A DNA stretch of 64,000 bases from Luteimonas vadosa (GCF_039543545.1 NZ_BAABJY010000001.1:868001-932000); one strand, 5' to 3'; numbered from the stretch's first letter, positions 39,122 through 49,473 are shown. The notes: a model not told the origin generated them from the letters alone. A program made the numbers and translations.

Positions 39122-40381
39122 TCAGGCCTGGCTGCGCTCCTTCGCTTCCTGGAGACGCTTCAACTCGATCTCGTCGCGCTTGGCCTGCTGCTTGCGCAAT
39201 TCCTCTTGCCGGAGTTCCTCGAGCTTTTCCGGCGACGGTTCCTCATGCAGCGAGAGCGACAGGCCGGCAGCCGACGAGGGCTCGCCGCGCCGGCTCTTGA
39301 GCTTGATGTGGAGGCGGAGCTCGTTGGCCGAGTCGGCGTTGCGGATGGCTTCGTCGTAGGAAATCATGCCTTCGTTGTAGAGCTCGAACAGCGCCCAGTC
39401 GAAGGTCCGCATGCCCAGTTCGCGGGACTTGTTCATGACCTCCTTGAGCTCGTTGAACTCGCCCTTGAAGATCTTCTCGGAGATCGTCGGCGTGTTGAGC
39501 AGGATCTCGATGGCGGCCACTCGACCCTTGCCGTCCTCGGTGCGGACCAAGCGCTGGGAAATGATCGCCCGCAGGTTCGCCGACAGGTCCATGAGCAGCT
39601 GCGTGCGGCGCTCCTCGGGGAAGAAGTTGATGATCCGCTCCATGGTCTGGCTCGCGCTGTTGGCATGCAGCGTGCTCAGGCACAGGTGGCCGGTTTCGGC
39701 GAAGGCGATCGCATGCTCCATGGTCTCGGCGTCGCGGATCTCGCCCACCAGGATCACGTCGGGGGCCTGCCGCAAGGTGTTCTTCAGCGCATGGTGCCAG
39801 CTGTGCGTGTCGACGCCCACCTCCCGGTGGGTGACCAGCGAGCTCTGCGAAACATGGGCATATTCGACCGGGTCCTCCACGGTGATGATGTGGCCGGACG
39901 AGGTGCGGTTGCGGTGGTCGATCATCGCGGCCAGCGAGGTGGACTTTCCCGAGCCCGTCCCGCCCACCACCAGGACCAGCCCGCGCTTCTCCATGATCAC
40001 GTCCTTGAGGACCTCGGGCAGGCGCAGCTTCTCGAAGTTGGGGATCTCGGCGGCGATGGTGCGCAGGACCATGCCGACCTGGCCCTGCTGGACGAAGACG
40101 TTGACCCGGAAGCGCGACACGCCCGGCACGACGATGGCGAAGTTGCACTCCATCTCGCGCGCGAACTCCTCGCGCTGCTTCTCGTTCATCATCGCCCGCG
40201 CCAGTTGCGCGGTGACCTCGCCGGTGAGCTTCTGCTCGGTGAGAGGCGTCATGTGCCCGTGCGACTTCATGCTCGGCGGGAAATCGTGGGCGATGAACAG
40301 GTCCGAGCCGCCGGCCTTCGCCATCGCGCCGAGCAGCTTGTGCATCAGCGCGCGCGCTTGTTCGTCCGTGAGCAGGGTCAT
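39122..40381 (-). CDS. pilU: PilT/PilU-family type IV pilus retraction ATPase
   Basis: 419 residues; a cytoplasmic hexameric ATPase that retracts type IV pili together with PilT. Walker A GGTGSGKST, Asp box TVEDPVEY, Walker B ILVGEIRDAETM and the His box HLCLSTLHANSA are all intact. The extended, charged C-terminal tail (EKLEELRQEELRKQQAKRDEIELKRLQ, coiled coil) and the N-terminus SDLFIAHDFPPSMK are features of PilU rather than PilT. No other pilus gene is beside it in this window, whereas pilT and pilU are often adjacent. Start ATG 40381, AAGGGATC about 9 bases upstream. Confidence 0.92.
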   Translation of the reverse strand: MTLLTDEQARALMHKLLGAMAKAGGSDLFIAHDFPPSMKSHGHMTPLTEQKLTGEVTAQLARAMMNEKQREEFAREMECNFAIVVPGVSRFRVNVFVQQGQVGMVLRTIAAEIPNFEKLRLPEVLKDVIMEKRGLVLVVGGTGSGKSTSLAAMIDHRNRTSSGHIITVEDPVEYAHVSQSSLVTHREVGVDTHSWHHALKNTLRQAPDVILVGEIRDAETMEHAIAFAETGHLCLSTLHANSASQTMERIINFFPEERRTQLLMDLSANLRAIISQRLVRTEDGKGRVAAIEILLNTPTISEKIFKGEFNELKEVMNKSRELGMRTFDWALFELYNEGMISYDEAIRNADSANELRLHIKLKSRRGEPSSAAGLSLSLHEEPSPEKLEELRQEELRKQQAKRDEIELKRLQEAKERSQA

Positions 40382-40495
40382 TCGTCGAGATCCCTTCGGG
40401 CAGTGGTCGCGTGCATCATGCCATTGCCGCGCGGGCACCCGCGCGAGGATCCGGATCGGCGCACCCCCGGCAGCGGCCGGGCGATGCGCCGGTGG

Positions 40496-42391
40496 TCACG
40501 GCACGGCGAGGCCGGCGCCGATCGCGGACACCAATGATCCCTGGGCGTCGTCGCCGCTGAAGTCCCAGAGGAACGCGCCACCCAGGCCCTGCGCCCGCAC
40601 GTACGCCATCTTGTCGGCGATCGTGGTGGGATCGTCGTAGCTCCAGAACGTCTTGCCGTCGAAGGCCCACCGGGCGCGCGCGCTGGGGCTGCTGTACATC
40701 GGATAGCCGCGGGCGCTGAGGACGCGGTAGCTTTCGATGCCCGGCTGCAGGCTGCCGGCCGCCGGGATGCCGGCCTGGAAGAGGCCGTTGTTCTGGCTGG
40801 ACACGTTGGTCCAGCCGCGGCCGTACGAGGCCATGCCCAGGAGCAGCTTCTGCGACGGGACCCCGCGGTCGAGGAATGCCTGGATCGCATCGTGCGAGTT
40901 GTAGAGGCGCGCGTCGCCCTGCGAGGGATCTCCATCGGCGTTGAACAGCGCCGAGTGGAAGTTCGTCGACGATTCCCAGGAGCCGTGGAAGTCGTAGGTC
41001 ATGACATTGATGAAGTCGACCGACGGGTGGTACAGGTCCGGGCGCGTGACCCGGATCTTGTCGATGCCGCCGCCGGCCGCGACGCTCAGGACGAGGCCGG
41101 GGCGCACCGCGTCGAGCTGGCGCCGGAACTCGGCGAGCAGGGCGGTGAAATTGGCGGTGTCCTCGGCCGAGCCGCAGGCAAGGCCACACGCGGCGGGATA
41201 TTCCCAATCGATGTCGAAGCCGTCGAACACGCCGGCCGCCGCGCCGGGGCCACCGGCGTAATCAAAGGCGGGCAGGTTGCCGTGGATGTAGGCGTCGATG
41301 CACGAGGCGACGAACGCCTGCCGGTTCTCGGGTCGAGCCGCGCTGGCGAACCCGCGCGACCACGTCCAGCCGCCGAGTGAGATCATCACCTTCAGCCCGG
41401 GGTGGCGCGCCTTGAGCTTGCGCAGCTGGTTCCAGTTGCCGCGCAACGGCGCACCCCAGACATCGCCGACGCCGTCCACGCTTTCGGCGGCGGTGAACGT
41501 CCGCGAGTAGTCGGCGTAGGCATCGCCGCCTTCCCCGGTCCGTTCGTCGGTCGCCTTGAGCACGCCGACTTCGCAGCGGTTGTTGCGGACGTTTCCGAAG
41601 GCATAGGCGAGGTGGGTCAGCCGGGACGCCGTGCCGCTGGCCTCGAGGTCGCGCACCTTGTAGTTCTGGTTGTAGATGCCCCACTGCGTGAAGTAGCCGA
41701 CGACCCTGCGGCTCGCCGTGGACGAGGCGGGCATGGTCGAGGCCACCAGCGTCGGACCGCCCTGGGAGGCATTGCCTGCGACGTCCCGGCTGCGCACGGC
41801 GTAACTGTAGCTGGTGCCCGGGGCCAGGGCCGAGTCGGTATAGCGGGTGGCGGACGTGCTGCCCACGAGCGCGCCATCGCGGAACAGGTCGTAACCGGCG
41901 ACGCCGCTGCCACCGGCGTTGTCGACGGAGGCTTCCCACTGCAGCGAAATGCTGGCGCTGGTCTGGCCGGCGATCGACAGGCCCGTCGGCACGCTGGGAG
42001 GCACCTTGTCCGGCGCTGCGGCGACCACCGTGACGGCGACCGTCGTCGAGCGCGTGGTCGCCTTGCGATTGTCGGTCGCCACGGCCCAGACCTCGTGGGA
42101 CCCGGCTTCTCCGCTCCACTGGGCCTGGTACGGCGCGCTGGTGTCGCGCGCCACGCGCACGCCGTCGACGTAGAACTGGACATGGGCGATGGTGCCGTCA
42201 CTGTCGTGGGCGTCGGCAGCCAGTGACAGCACCGTTCCTGCCTGGAGCGTGGTCGGGGCCGAGGGCGACGTCAGCGTGACGCCGGGGGCGATGTTGCCGG
42301 TGTTGCCGTTGCGGCCGGCAGCGTAGGCGAGGAACAGGCAGGCCAGGAGCAGGGCCGCCACCAGGGCGGTCGAACGGCGACGAAAGCGCAT
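40496..42391 (-). CDS. Secreted GH18 chitinase with Ig-like and FN3 domains
   Basis: 631 residues. N-terminal signal or anchor (STALVAALLLACLFLAYAAG), an Ig-like domain (about 37-127: VTLTSPSAPTTLQAGTVL...AVTVVAA), a fibronectin type III domain (about 132-222, VPPSVPTGLSIAG... ending VAST), then a glycoside hydrolase 18 barrel (about 228-631). Barrel signature DGFDIDWEYP has the catalytic acid at Glu397; SLGGWTWS and MTYDFHGSWE are the other conserved strands. It should cleave chitin outside the cell. No separate carbohydrate-binding module is evident. Likely for scavenging or attacking fungi or arthropod matter. Confidence 0.95.
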   Translation of the reverse strand: MRFRRRSTALVAALLLACLFLAYAAGRNGNTGNIAPGVTLTSPSAPTTLQAGTVLSLAADAHDSDGTIAHVQFYVDGVRVARDTSAPYQAQWSGEAGSHEVWAVATDNRKATTRSTTVAVTVVAAAPDKVPPSVPTGLSIAGQTSASISLQWEASVDNAGGSGVAGYDLFRDGALVGSTSATRYTDSALAPGTSYSYAVRSRDVAGNASQGGPTLVASTMPASSTASRRVVGYFTQWGIYNQNYKVRDLEASGTASRLTHLAYAFGNVRNNRCEVGVLKATDERTGEGGDAYADYSRTFTAAESVDGVGDVWGAPLRGNWNQLRKLKARHPGLKVMISLGGWTWSRGFASAARPENRQAFVASCIDAYIHGNLPAFDYAGGPGAAAGVFDGFDIDWEYPAACGLACGSAEDTANFTALLAEFRRQLDAVRPGLVLSVAAGGGIDKIRVTRPDLYHPSVDFINVMTYDFHGSWESSTNFHSALFNADGDPSQGDARLYNSHDAIQAFLDRGVPSQKLLLGMASYGRGWTNVSSQNNGLFQAGIPAAGSLQPGIESYRVLSARGYPMYSSPSARARWAFDGKTFWSYDDPTTIADKMAYVRAQGLGGAFLWDFSGDDAQGSLVSAIGAGLAVP

Positions 42392-42872
42392 GGAAGGGCA
42401 GGGTCCGGAGGGGGAAGGCGTCCGATGCCGGGGAATGCGCTGGCGACGTCGGGGGCGTCGCGGGGGAGCAAGCTGGGCGGGGAGTATCGGAAAGCGCGGC
42501 CTCCGGGTTTGCGCCCGCGATCACAGAAGGACCGTCGCGTGGGTGGCGGTTGGCTGGTTTCGTGATCGCCATCGCGGTGCCCGTCTGTCTCTGGACGGCG
42601 CGTGTCCTGCGCGGGCTCGGCACCCGCGGAATCCGGTGCAACGAGGCCGGGGGCGATGGGGGCTCCCGTCCCTGCGGTGGGCGGTCGTCGGTTCCGTGTG
42701 CGAGGTGGCGGCATCGCGCGCGCAAGGGCATGGGCCCTGGCCTTCCTCGCAACCGCGCATGAACCTGAATGCTTCGAAACGACGCACGGCGAAATCACCT
42801 CGGATTGACCGCCGTGTCGTGAGAGTGCCCGCGTCGCACTCCGACACTCCCCATACGCAAGGACTCGCAATC
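42392..42872. other. 481-base divergent intergenic region
   Basis: Between the chitinase start (minus) and the BON lipoprotein start (plus). It should contain both promoters. Several short frames are open, but none has a ribosome site and protein-like composition. No clear operator was recognised. Confidence 0.45.
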
Positions 42873-43217
42873 ATGCAAAACAAGACATCGAGCACGTTGA
42901 CGCTGGTCGCCCTTTCGGTTTCCCTGGCCGCCTGCACTACGAAGCCGGTCACGGTGGAAACCCCCGGCCCGGGCCAGGCGACCATCCCGGTTCCGGTCCC
43001 GGCCACGCCCGACATCCGGCTGACCAACCAGGTGCGCGCGAACCTCGAGGGCGGCCTGGGCAGCGATGCCTCGGGCATCGACATCCGCGTCGAGGAAGGC
43101 GACGTCTACCTGACCGGCAGCGTCGCGACCAAGGCGCTGCACGACAAGGCGGTCGCGATCGCCCGTGGCACCGCCAACGTGAAGTCGGTCGTGCACACCG
43201 GCCTGGTGGTCAAGTGA
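42873..43217 (+). CDS. BON-domain lipoprotein
   Basis: 114 residues. Lipoprotein signal MQNKTSSTLTLVALSVSLAAC (Cys21), a Pro/Thr-rich linker, and a BON domain (about 48-114: IRLTNQVRANLEGGLGSDASGIDIRVEEGDVYLTGSVATKALHDKAVAIARGTANVKSVVHTGLVVK pattern, with the family's Gly in LTGSV). BON domains bind phospholipid and occur in OsmY and DolP, proteins that protect the outer membrane under stress. ATG 42873 has AAGGA about 9 bases upstream. A perfect hairpin follows. Confidence 0.88.
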   Translation: MQNKTSSTLTLVALSVSLAACTTKPVTVETPGPGQATIPVPVPATPDIRLTNQVRANLEGGLGSDASGIDIRVEEGDVYLTGSVATKALHDKAVAIARGTANVKSVVHTGLVVK

Positions 43218-43287
43218 CCGCCGAGCGCTCCGGTTGCAGGCAACTAGCAGGCTCGCGCCGGTAGTCGCGAAAACCGGCTGTGGATGG

Positions 43288-43317
43288 CGTGCCGTCGCGG
43301 GATACCGCGACGGCACG
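43288..43317 (+). terminator. 13-bp perfect hairpin after the BON lipoprotein gene
   Basis: CGTGCCGTCGCGG - GATA - CCGCGACGGCACG, followed by TTCGTTTC. The stem is strong and the tail partly T-rich. It separates the BON gene from the ABC-transporter operon. Confidence 0.65.
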
Positions 43318-43396
43318 TTCGTTTCCAGGCCCCGGCCCCGCCCGCGCATGCGCGAAACCGGTATGGTTCGCGGAGGCAATCCGGCCGCGGCCGGGC

Positions 43397-43401
43397 AGGA
43401 G
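43397..43401 (+). promoter_or_regulatory. Ribosome binding site fixing a GTG start for the ABC ATPase
   Basis: AGGAG five bases before GTG 43407. Earlier in-frame codons overlap the hairpin at 43288 and encode Arg/Pro-rich noise. Confidence 0.65.
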
Positions 43402-43406
43402 CAGGC

Positions 43407-44347
<941 letters not shown>

Positions 44348-44351
<4 letters not shown>

Positions 44352-45121
44352 CGTCCCGCATGAACCTGCATGCCATCCGCGCGATCTACCGCTTCGAGAT
44401 GGCGCGCACCTTCCGCACCCTGGGTGAAAGCATCGCCGCGCCGGTGTTGACCACGTCGTTGTACTTCATCGTGTTCGGGGCCGCGATCGGTTCGCGGATG
44501 GGCGAGGTCGACGGCGTGGGCTACGGCGCCTTCATCATCCCCGGGCTGATCATGCTGTCCTTGCTCAACGAGAGTATTTCCAACGCGTCCTTCGGCATCT
44601 ACATGCCCAAGTGGGCGGGCACCATCTACGAATTGTTGTCGGCGCCGGTGTCGTGGGTCGAGGTCGTGGTCGGGTACGTTGGCGCGGCGGCGACCAAGTC
44701 GCTGGTGCTGGGCGTGTTGATCCTGGCGACTGCGCGCTTCTTCGTCGACTACCAGGTCGAGCATCCGCTTTGGATGCTGTGTTTCCTGGTGCTCACCGCG
44801 CTGAGCTTCAGCCTGTTCGGATTCATCATCGGGCTGTGGGCGGACGACTTCCAGAAGCTGCAGGTGATCCCGCTGATGGTGATGACGCCGCTGACCTTCC
44901 TGGGCGGCGCGTTCTACTCCATCGACATGCTGCCGCCGTTCTGGCAACAGGCGTCGCTGTTCAACCCGGTGGTCTACCTGATCAGCGGCATGCGCTGGAG
45001 CTTCTATGGCGTCTCCGACGTCGACGTCCGGGTCAGCGCGGCGATGATCGTCGGCTTGCTCGTCGCCTGCCTGCTGGCGGTGCGCTGGATCTTCCACAGC
45101 GGTTGGCGGCTCAAGGACTGA
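44348..45121 (+). CDS. ABC-2 type transporter permease (YadH-like)
   Basis: 257 residues with six predicted membrane helices (about 25-50, 60-85, 105-135, 140-165, 172-195, 228-250). The ABC-2 signature lies in GLWADDFQKLQVIPLMVMTPLTFLGGAFYSIDMLP, and an N-terminal amphipathic segment RAIYRFEMARTFRTL is typical of the coupling or elbow helix. It forms the channel for the ATPase encoded just upstream; ATG 44348 overlaps that gene's stop. The combination resembles E. coli YadG/YadH. Confidence 0.93.
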
Positions 45122-45270
45122 AGGTCCCCGCCGCCGACTGCAGGCGGGGTGGATGCGCCCGGCGTCCGTGACGCGGCGCGCGTAGGCCATCAGTTTGCTG
45201 ACCGAAGGCACGCGACGCCGCCGGGCGCCGGTCGTAACCTGTGGTTGATCCCCCGCCACGAGGTCGTGCC

Positions 45271-45471
45271 ATGAACGCCACCGACACTGAGCGCCGGAAC
45301 ACCGAAATCCGCGACGCCACGACGCCGTCACCCACGGATGCCGGGGAGATGGCTTCCCGACCTGCGCACCGCGAACGCGACTACGGCATCGGCTACGGCA
45401 GCAGCAGCGGCTATGGCAGCGAACGCCATTTCACCGACGGGCATGCCGACCCGCTGTTCCACTTGGGTTGA
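45271..45471 (+). CDS. Small hypothetical protein
   Basis: 66 residues, not recognised. Charged N-terminal half (ATDTERRNTEIRDATT) and a Gly/Ser/Tyr-rich C-terminal half (YGIGYGSSSGYGSERHFTDGHADPLFHLG). No signal or membrane segment; likely disordered. GAGG lies 8 bases before ATG 45271 and there is 150 bases of space on the 5' side, so it could be a real gene. Composition is compatible with a GC-rich genome and independent evidence is lacking. Confidence 0.4.
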   Translation: MNATDTERRNTEIRDATTPSPTDAGEMASRPAHRERDYGIGYGSSSGYGSERHFTDGHADPLFHLG

Positions 45472-45496
45472 ATCGCGGGCTGCGCTGAGCCCGGAA

Positions 45497-46306
45497 CTAG
45501 CCGCCGCCGTCCGCGCGATAGCGTGCGGGCACCTGCTCGCGAGACAGGTTGGGCAGCAAGGCCTCGCGCGCCGATTCGAACGCTTCCCAATCGGCGGCAT
45601 CGGGCAGGGAAGGGATCGTCACGTGCTCGCCATGGTCGAGCCCGGCCAGGGCCGCGTCGACCAGGTCTTCGGTCGTCATCACGGTGCCCGCCGGCAGGCT
45701 GTCCGGATCGATGCCGTTGCTGGCCCAGATGTCGGTGGCCACCGCGCCGGGCAGCACCGCCTGCACGAAGACGTCGCGCTTGGACAGTTCGAGTTGCAGC
45801 GCCCGCGAGAAGTGCAGCACGTAGGCCTTGCTGCCTGCGTAGGCGGCGCACCCGGCCGCCAGGTGCAACGCGAACGCCGACCCGATGTTGACGATCGTGC
45901 CGCGGCGCCGGAGCCCGAAGCCGCGCGCCGCCGCGCGCGACAGCCGCGTCAGCGCCACGATGTTGAGCTGGAGTAGGGCGTCGGTCGCGTCCCGTGGCGA
46001 GATCGCCAGCAGGCCGGGGCTGCCGAGCCCTGCGTTGTTCACCAGCAACTCCACCCGGGGATCGTGCTCGATGCGCTCCGAGACGCGGGCGATGTCGTCA
46101 TCGCGGGTGAGGTCGGCGACCTCGACGGTGGCCTGGCAACCGGTCGTCGTGTTCAAGTGCTCGGCGAGTGCCTGCAATCGTGCGTGGTCGCGGGCGACGA
46201 GGACTGGATCGAACCCGCGCCGCGCGAGCCGGTCGGCGTAGACCGCGCCGATGCCGCGCGAAGCACCGGTGACCACCGCGACGGGCCGGGCGCCGGCCTC
46301 AGGCAT
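45497..46306 (-). CDS. Short-chain dehydrogenase/reductase (SDR)
   Basis: 269 residues, classical SDR. Cofactor motif TGASRGIG at about residues 13-20, DLT for the adenine ring, NNAG, catalytic Ser in NIGSAFALH, and YAGSK (Tyr and Lys of YxxxK). PGAVATDIW follows the active site. Oxidises or reduces a small carbonyl or alcohol with NAD(P); substrate unknown. ATG 46306 lies within the 3' end of the DUF3297 gene (8-base overlap), so the two are translated from one message. Confidence 0.92.
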   Translation of the reverse strand: MPEAGARPVAVVTGASRGIGAVYADRLARRGFDPVLVARDHARLQALAEHLNTTTGCQATVEVADLTRDDDIARVSERIEHDPRVELLVNNAGLGSPGLLAISPRDATDALLQLNIVALTRLSRAAARGFGLRRRGTIVNIGSAFALHLAAGCAAYAGSKAYVLHFSRALQLELSKRDVFVQAVLPGAVATDIWASNGIDPDSLPAGTVMTTEDLVDAALAGLDHGEHVTIPSLPDAADWEAFESAREALLPNLSREQVPARYRADGGG

Positions 46307-46556
46307 CCGGCGCCTTGCCCGGCAGGTGGAAATAGGGTTCGACGACGCCACGCAACTTCATGGTCATCGGCTGGCCGCGCCGGTCCAGCGCCTTGCCGAC
46401 CGCGGCGCGGATCCAGCCCTCGCTGACGCAGTACTCCTCGACGTTGGTGCGTTCCTGGCCGTTGAAACGGATGCCGACGCCGCGTTCGAGCAGGTCGGCA
46501 TCGTGGTACGGACTGCGGGGATCGTTGCTGAGGCGGTCTGGAGGCGTGTCGGACAT
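46299..46556 (-). CDS. DUF3297-family protein
   Basis: 85 residues matching DUF3297, a small cytoplasmic family in proteobacteria: DPRSPYHDADLLERGVGIRFNG, then TNVEEYCVSEGWIRAAVGKALDRRGQPMTMKLRG and VEPYF. Function unknown. Its TGA overlaps the SDR start, implying a shared operon; the ribosome site upstream of ATG 46556 is weak. Confidence 0.9.
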   Translation of the reverse strand: MSDTPPDRLSNDPRSPYHDADLLERGVGIRFNGQERTNVEEYCVSEGWIRAAVGKALDRRGQPMTMKLRGVVEPYFHLPGKAPDA

Positions 46557-46619
46557 GGTCGTTCGGGGTCGATGGAGGCTGGAGGGAGCCCCATGGTAAG
46601 AGAACGGGGCGGCGTGCGT

Positions 46620-46904
46620 TCAGCGATGCTCGCCGCGGCCCTGGGCCTTGGCGCGGGCGATCACCGCACGCAGCCGTGCACGGTCGACGTGGCGCGACAG
46701 CGGGACGGCGCCGAGCGCGATCGCGCGCGTCCGGGACTCGGCGGGGATGTCGTAATGCGCACCGCTGCGCTTGTCCTGGAAGGCGCTGCGCGGCACGCCC
46801 AGCGCGGCCGCGAACGCGTGCAGTTCGTCCAGCGTGTCCGCCATCAGGTGCGCCCAGCGCCGGCCACGCCAGGGCAGCACGGCGTCGTCCACGTACACCG
46901 TCAT
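46620..46904 (-). CDS. DUF4031-family protein
   Basis: 94 residues. MTVYVDDAVLPWRGRRWAHLMADTLDELHAFAAALGV and HYDIPAESRTRAIALGAVPLSR match DUF4031, a small uncharacterised family often annotated near phosphoesterases. No signal or membrane helix. About 60 bases upstream of the DUF3297 gene on the same strand, so it may begin that operon. Confidence 0.85.
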   Translation of the reverse strand: MTVYVDDAVLPWRGRRWAHLMADTLDELHAFAAALGVPRSAFQDKRSGAHYDIPAESRTRAIALGAVPLSRHVDRARLRAVIARAKAQGRGEHR

Positions 46905-47122
46905 CGCCGCCCGCGCCGCTGGTCAGGGCGAGGGATCGACGTCATCGCGGGAAGCGTCGTGGAGACACGCCACGATTCTGCGGACTCCACCATGGCACTG
47001 CAAACATGCGACGTGGACCGGTTCGTGGCGGGCTATCGCCGCGTCGCTGGAGCCGTCGCCCGGCGTGGCTGGCCGATGCATCGGGGAGATGGCGTTTCCC
47101 AGTGACACGGGCCATCGCGGCG

Positions 47123-48346
47123 ATGCCCTGGCAAGAGATTCACGGAGTTGGCGTGGCGGCGATCCGACGCGAGCTGTTCCACGGCGAGGTACTGTTCCGG
47201 CAGGGCGATCCCTCGGACTGCGCCTGGCTGATCGAGAGCGGCGTCATCGAGCTGGCCTTCGAGCACGCCGGCGAGCGCATCGCCTACGGCGAGCTCGGGC
47301 CCGGGGAACTCCTGGGCGAACTGGGCGTGCTCGAGGGCACGCCGCGTTCGGCCAGCGCGATCGCGCGCGGCGAAACGGTGCTGCTGTCGATCGACCACGA
47401 CCAGTTCCTGGAACGCCTCGACAAGGCCGATCCGATCGTGCGTGCCCTCGTCGGGGGCCTGCGTCGCCGCACGCGCAGCCTGCTTGCCGCGCTGCCCGAC
47501 GACGTCGTGGTTCCCGCCGAAGACCTGCCGCGCGACGATGCCGACGATGGCAGCGGCACCGACAAGATCCGGCTCGAAGCGCAATTGCGCGAGGCCTTGT
47601 CGGAGGAAGTGCTGCGGGTGCGCTACCAGCCGATCTACGACATCCGCGACCAGCGCGTCTCCGGCTACGAGGCCCTGGTGCGCTGGGACCTGCCCGGTCG
47701 CGGCGCCGTGTCCCCGGTCGAGTTCATCAAGCTCGCCGAGGAAACCTCGCTGATCGTCCCGGTGGGCGAATACGTCCTGGATCGCGTCATCGCCCTGTTG
47801 TCGGACCTGTGTCAGGCGCTGCCGCAGGGGCCGCTGCCGAGCATCGCGGTCAACCTTTCGGCCCGGCAGCTGGTCGAACCCGGCATGGCCCGGCAGATCG
47901 TGTCGCGCATCGACCGCGCGGGACTCCCGCCCGGCGCACTCAAGCTCGAGGTCACCGAGAGCCGCATGCTCGACTACGGGCATGTCGCTTCGGTCATGGC
48001 GCATTGCCGCCAGCACGGCGTGCCGTTCGCGCTCGACGACTTCGGCACCGGTTATTCGAACCTGACCCACCTGCACAAGCTGGATTTCGAGTTGGTCAAG
48101 GTCGACCAGGCCTTCTCCCGGCACATGTTCGATTCGCCCAAGGCCATGGCCATCGTCGACGCCATCGTCGCGATGGCGCACGGGATCGGCGCCGAGGTCG
48201 TGGTGGAAGGTGTGGAGACCACTTCGGAACTCCGGCGCCTGCGCGAATTGGGCGTGCGCTACGCCCAGGGCTACCTGATCGGCCAGGCGCAGGGTGCGGA
48301 GGCCGTGTTGTCCGGGGAAGCGGCGAGGATCGGGGCACTCCTGTAA
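47123..48346 (+). CDS. Cyclic-nucleotide-binding/EAL c-di-GMP phosphodiesterase
   Basis: About 407 residues. N-terminal cNMP-binding domain (about 10-125: ELFHGEVLFRQGDPSDCAWLIESGVIEL, GELGPGELLGELGVLEGTPRSASAIA) and a C-terminal EAL domain (about 155-405). Catalytic EAL residues are complete: EALVRW (Glu183), NLSARQL, EVTESR, DDFGTGYSNL, KVDQAF and EGVET. There is no GGDEF domain. It should hydrolyse cyclic di-GMP under control of a cyclic nucleotide or similar ligand. The GEL-LGELGVLEGTPRSASA segment lacks the Arg position typical for high-affinity cAMP sensing with certainty, so the ligand is open. GTG 47102 is an alternative start. Confidence 0.92.
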   Translation: MPWQEIHGVGVAAIRRELFHGEVLFRQGDPSDCAWLIESGVIELAFEHAGERIAYGELGPGELLGELGVLEGTPRSASAIARGETVLLSIDHDQFLERLDKADPIVRALVGGLRRRTRSLLAALPDDVVVPAEDLPRDDADDGSGTDKIRLEAQLREALSEEVLRVRYQPIYDIRDQRVSGYEALVRWDLPGRGAVSPVEFIKLAEETSLIVPVGEYVLDRVIALLSDLCQALPQGPLPSIAVNLSARQLVEPGMARQIVSRIDRAGLPPGALKLEVTESRMLDYGHVASVMAHCRQHGVPFALDDFGTGYSNLTHLHKLDFELVKVDQAFSRHMFDSPKAMAIVDAIVAMAHGIGAEVVVEGVETTSELRRLRELGVRYAQGYLIGQAQGAEAVLSGEAARIGALL

Positions 48347-48605
48347 GCGCCTGCTGGCGAGGCCTCGAGCCAGCCTTCACGTGTCCTCGTGGCGGCGTCG
48401 ATCAGCATGTCCCCGAATTCGACCGGGAGCCTTCCATGACGAAGCCATGCGGAGTGCCTGCGCATGCCCCGCGCCGCGGGCGCAGCGGCTTGCGATCAGG
48501 CGACGGCGGTGCCTGCGCGGATCCGGCTGCCGCCGCCACCGACCGGACGCGACATGCGGGCGCGCGGCGCGTGATCTCCGTCATCCCGCACGGGTCGCTG
48601 CCGGC

Positions 48606-49307
48606 ATGCTGAAGACGTTGGCCGGACTGCTGTTCGCGGCGCTCGCGCTGGCCGCGCTGGCGTTCCTGGCATGGAACCAGGGCGCGGTACGTCCGGTCGC
48701 GACCGGCAGCGCGGAACAGCCGACGATCGCGGTTCCGGACGCAGGTGCGGTCGCAACCGAGGACACGCATCGCCCCCGGATACCCGCCGCGCCCGCACCC
48801 CAAGCACGTTCGGAAGGCCCCCCGCAGGGGGTTGCACATCCGGTCCCAAAACCGATCGCAAGGCCGGTCCCGAGCGCGGCCGGCCTGGTCATCCCGGTCG
48901 CGGGCATTACCGCGGCGCAGTTGTCGGACACCTACACCGATGCGCGCGGCAGCGAGCGCACGCACGAGGCCATGGACATCATGGCCCCGACCGGGACGCC
49001 GGTGCTTGCCGTGGCCGACGGCCATGTCGAGAAACTCTTCGACAGCGATCGCGGCGGGCTGACCATCTACCAGTTCGAACCCAGCGGTCGTTACTGCTAC
49101 TACTACGCGCACCTGCAACGCTATGCGCCCCGCCTCAGGGAAGGGCAGGAGATCAAGCGCGGCCAGGTCATCGGTTACGTCGGGTCCACGGGCAACGCCG
49201 ATCCAAACGCGCCGCACCTGCACTTCGCCGTGTTCCTGCTGGGCCCGGAGCGCGAGTGGTGGCGCGGGACGCCGGTGAATCCGTATCCGCTGCTCGGCGG
49301 TCGCTAG
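48606..49307 (+). CDS. M23-family (LytM) peptidase
   Basis: 233 residues. N-terminal signal anchor (LKTLAGLLFAALALAALAFLAW), a Pro/Ala-rich linker (about 45-95), then an M23 peptidase domain. The zinc ligands are His120 and Asp124 (HEAMDIMAP) and His206 of HLHF, with His204 catalytic. So the enzyme should be active against peptidoglycan cross-bridges or peptides, in the periplasm. LytM proteins act in cell separation and envelope remodelling. Start ATG 48606 gives a short positive N-terminus before the hydrophobic segment. Confidence 0.92.
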   Translation: MLKTLAGLLFAALALAALAFLAWNQGAVRPVATGSAEQPTIAVPDAGAVATEDTHRPRIPAAPAPQARSEGPPQGVAHPVPKPIARPVPSAAGLVIPVAGITAAQLSDTYTDARGSERTHEAMDIMAPTGTPVLAVADGHVEKLFDSDRGGLTIYQFEPSGRYCYYYAHLQRYAPRLREGQEIKRGQVIGYVGSTGNADPNAPHLHFAVFLLGPEREWWRGTPVNPYPLLGGR

Positions 49308-49473
49308 CGGAAATCGGGGAGTCGTCCGCGGATCTTGCAGCGGGATGCCGCACGGCGACCCGAGATGGAGCCATTCGATTTCCCACGCGCCCGCGACGGC
49401 CGCGTTGGCCGGCGGAGGGCTCAGCGGGTTCGAGCCGCTGTCCCGGCAGGTCCAGGCATTGCCCCGGCCGCGA

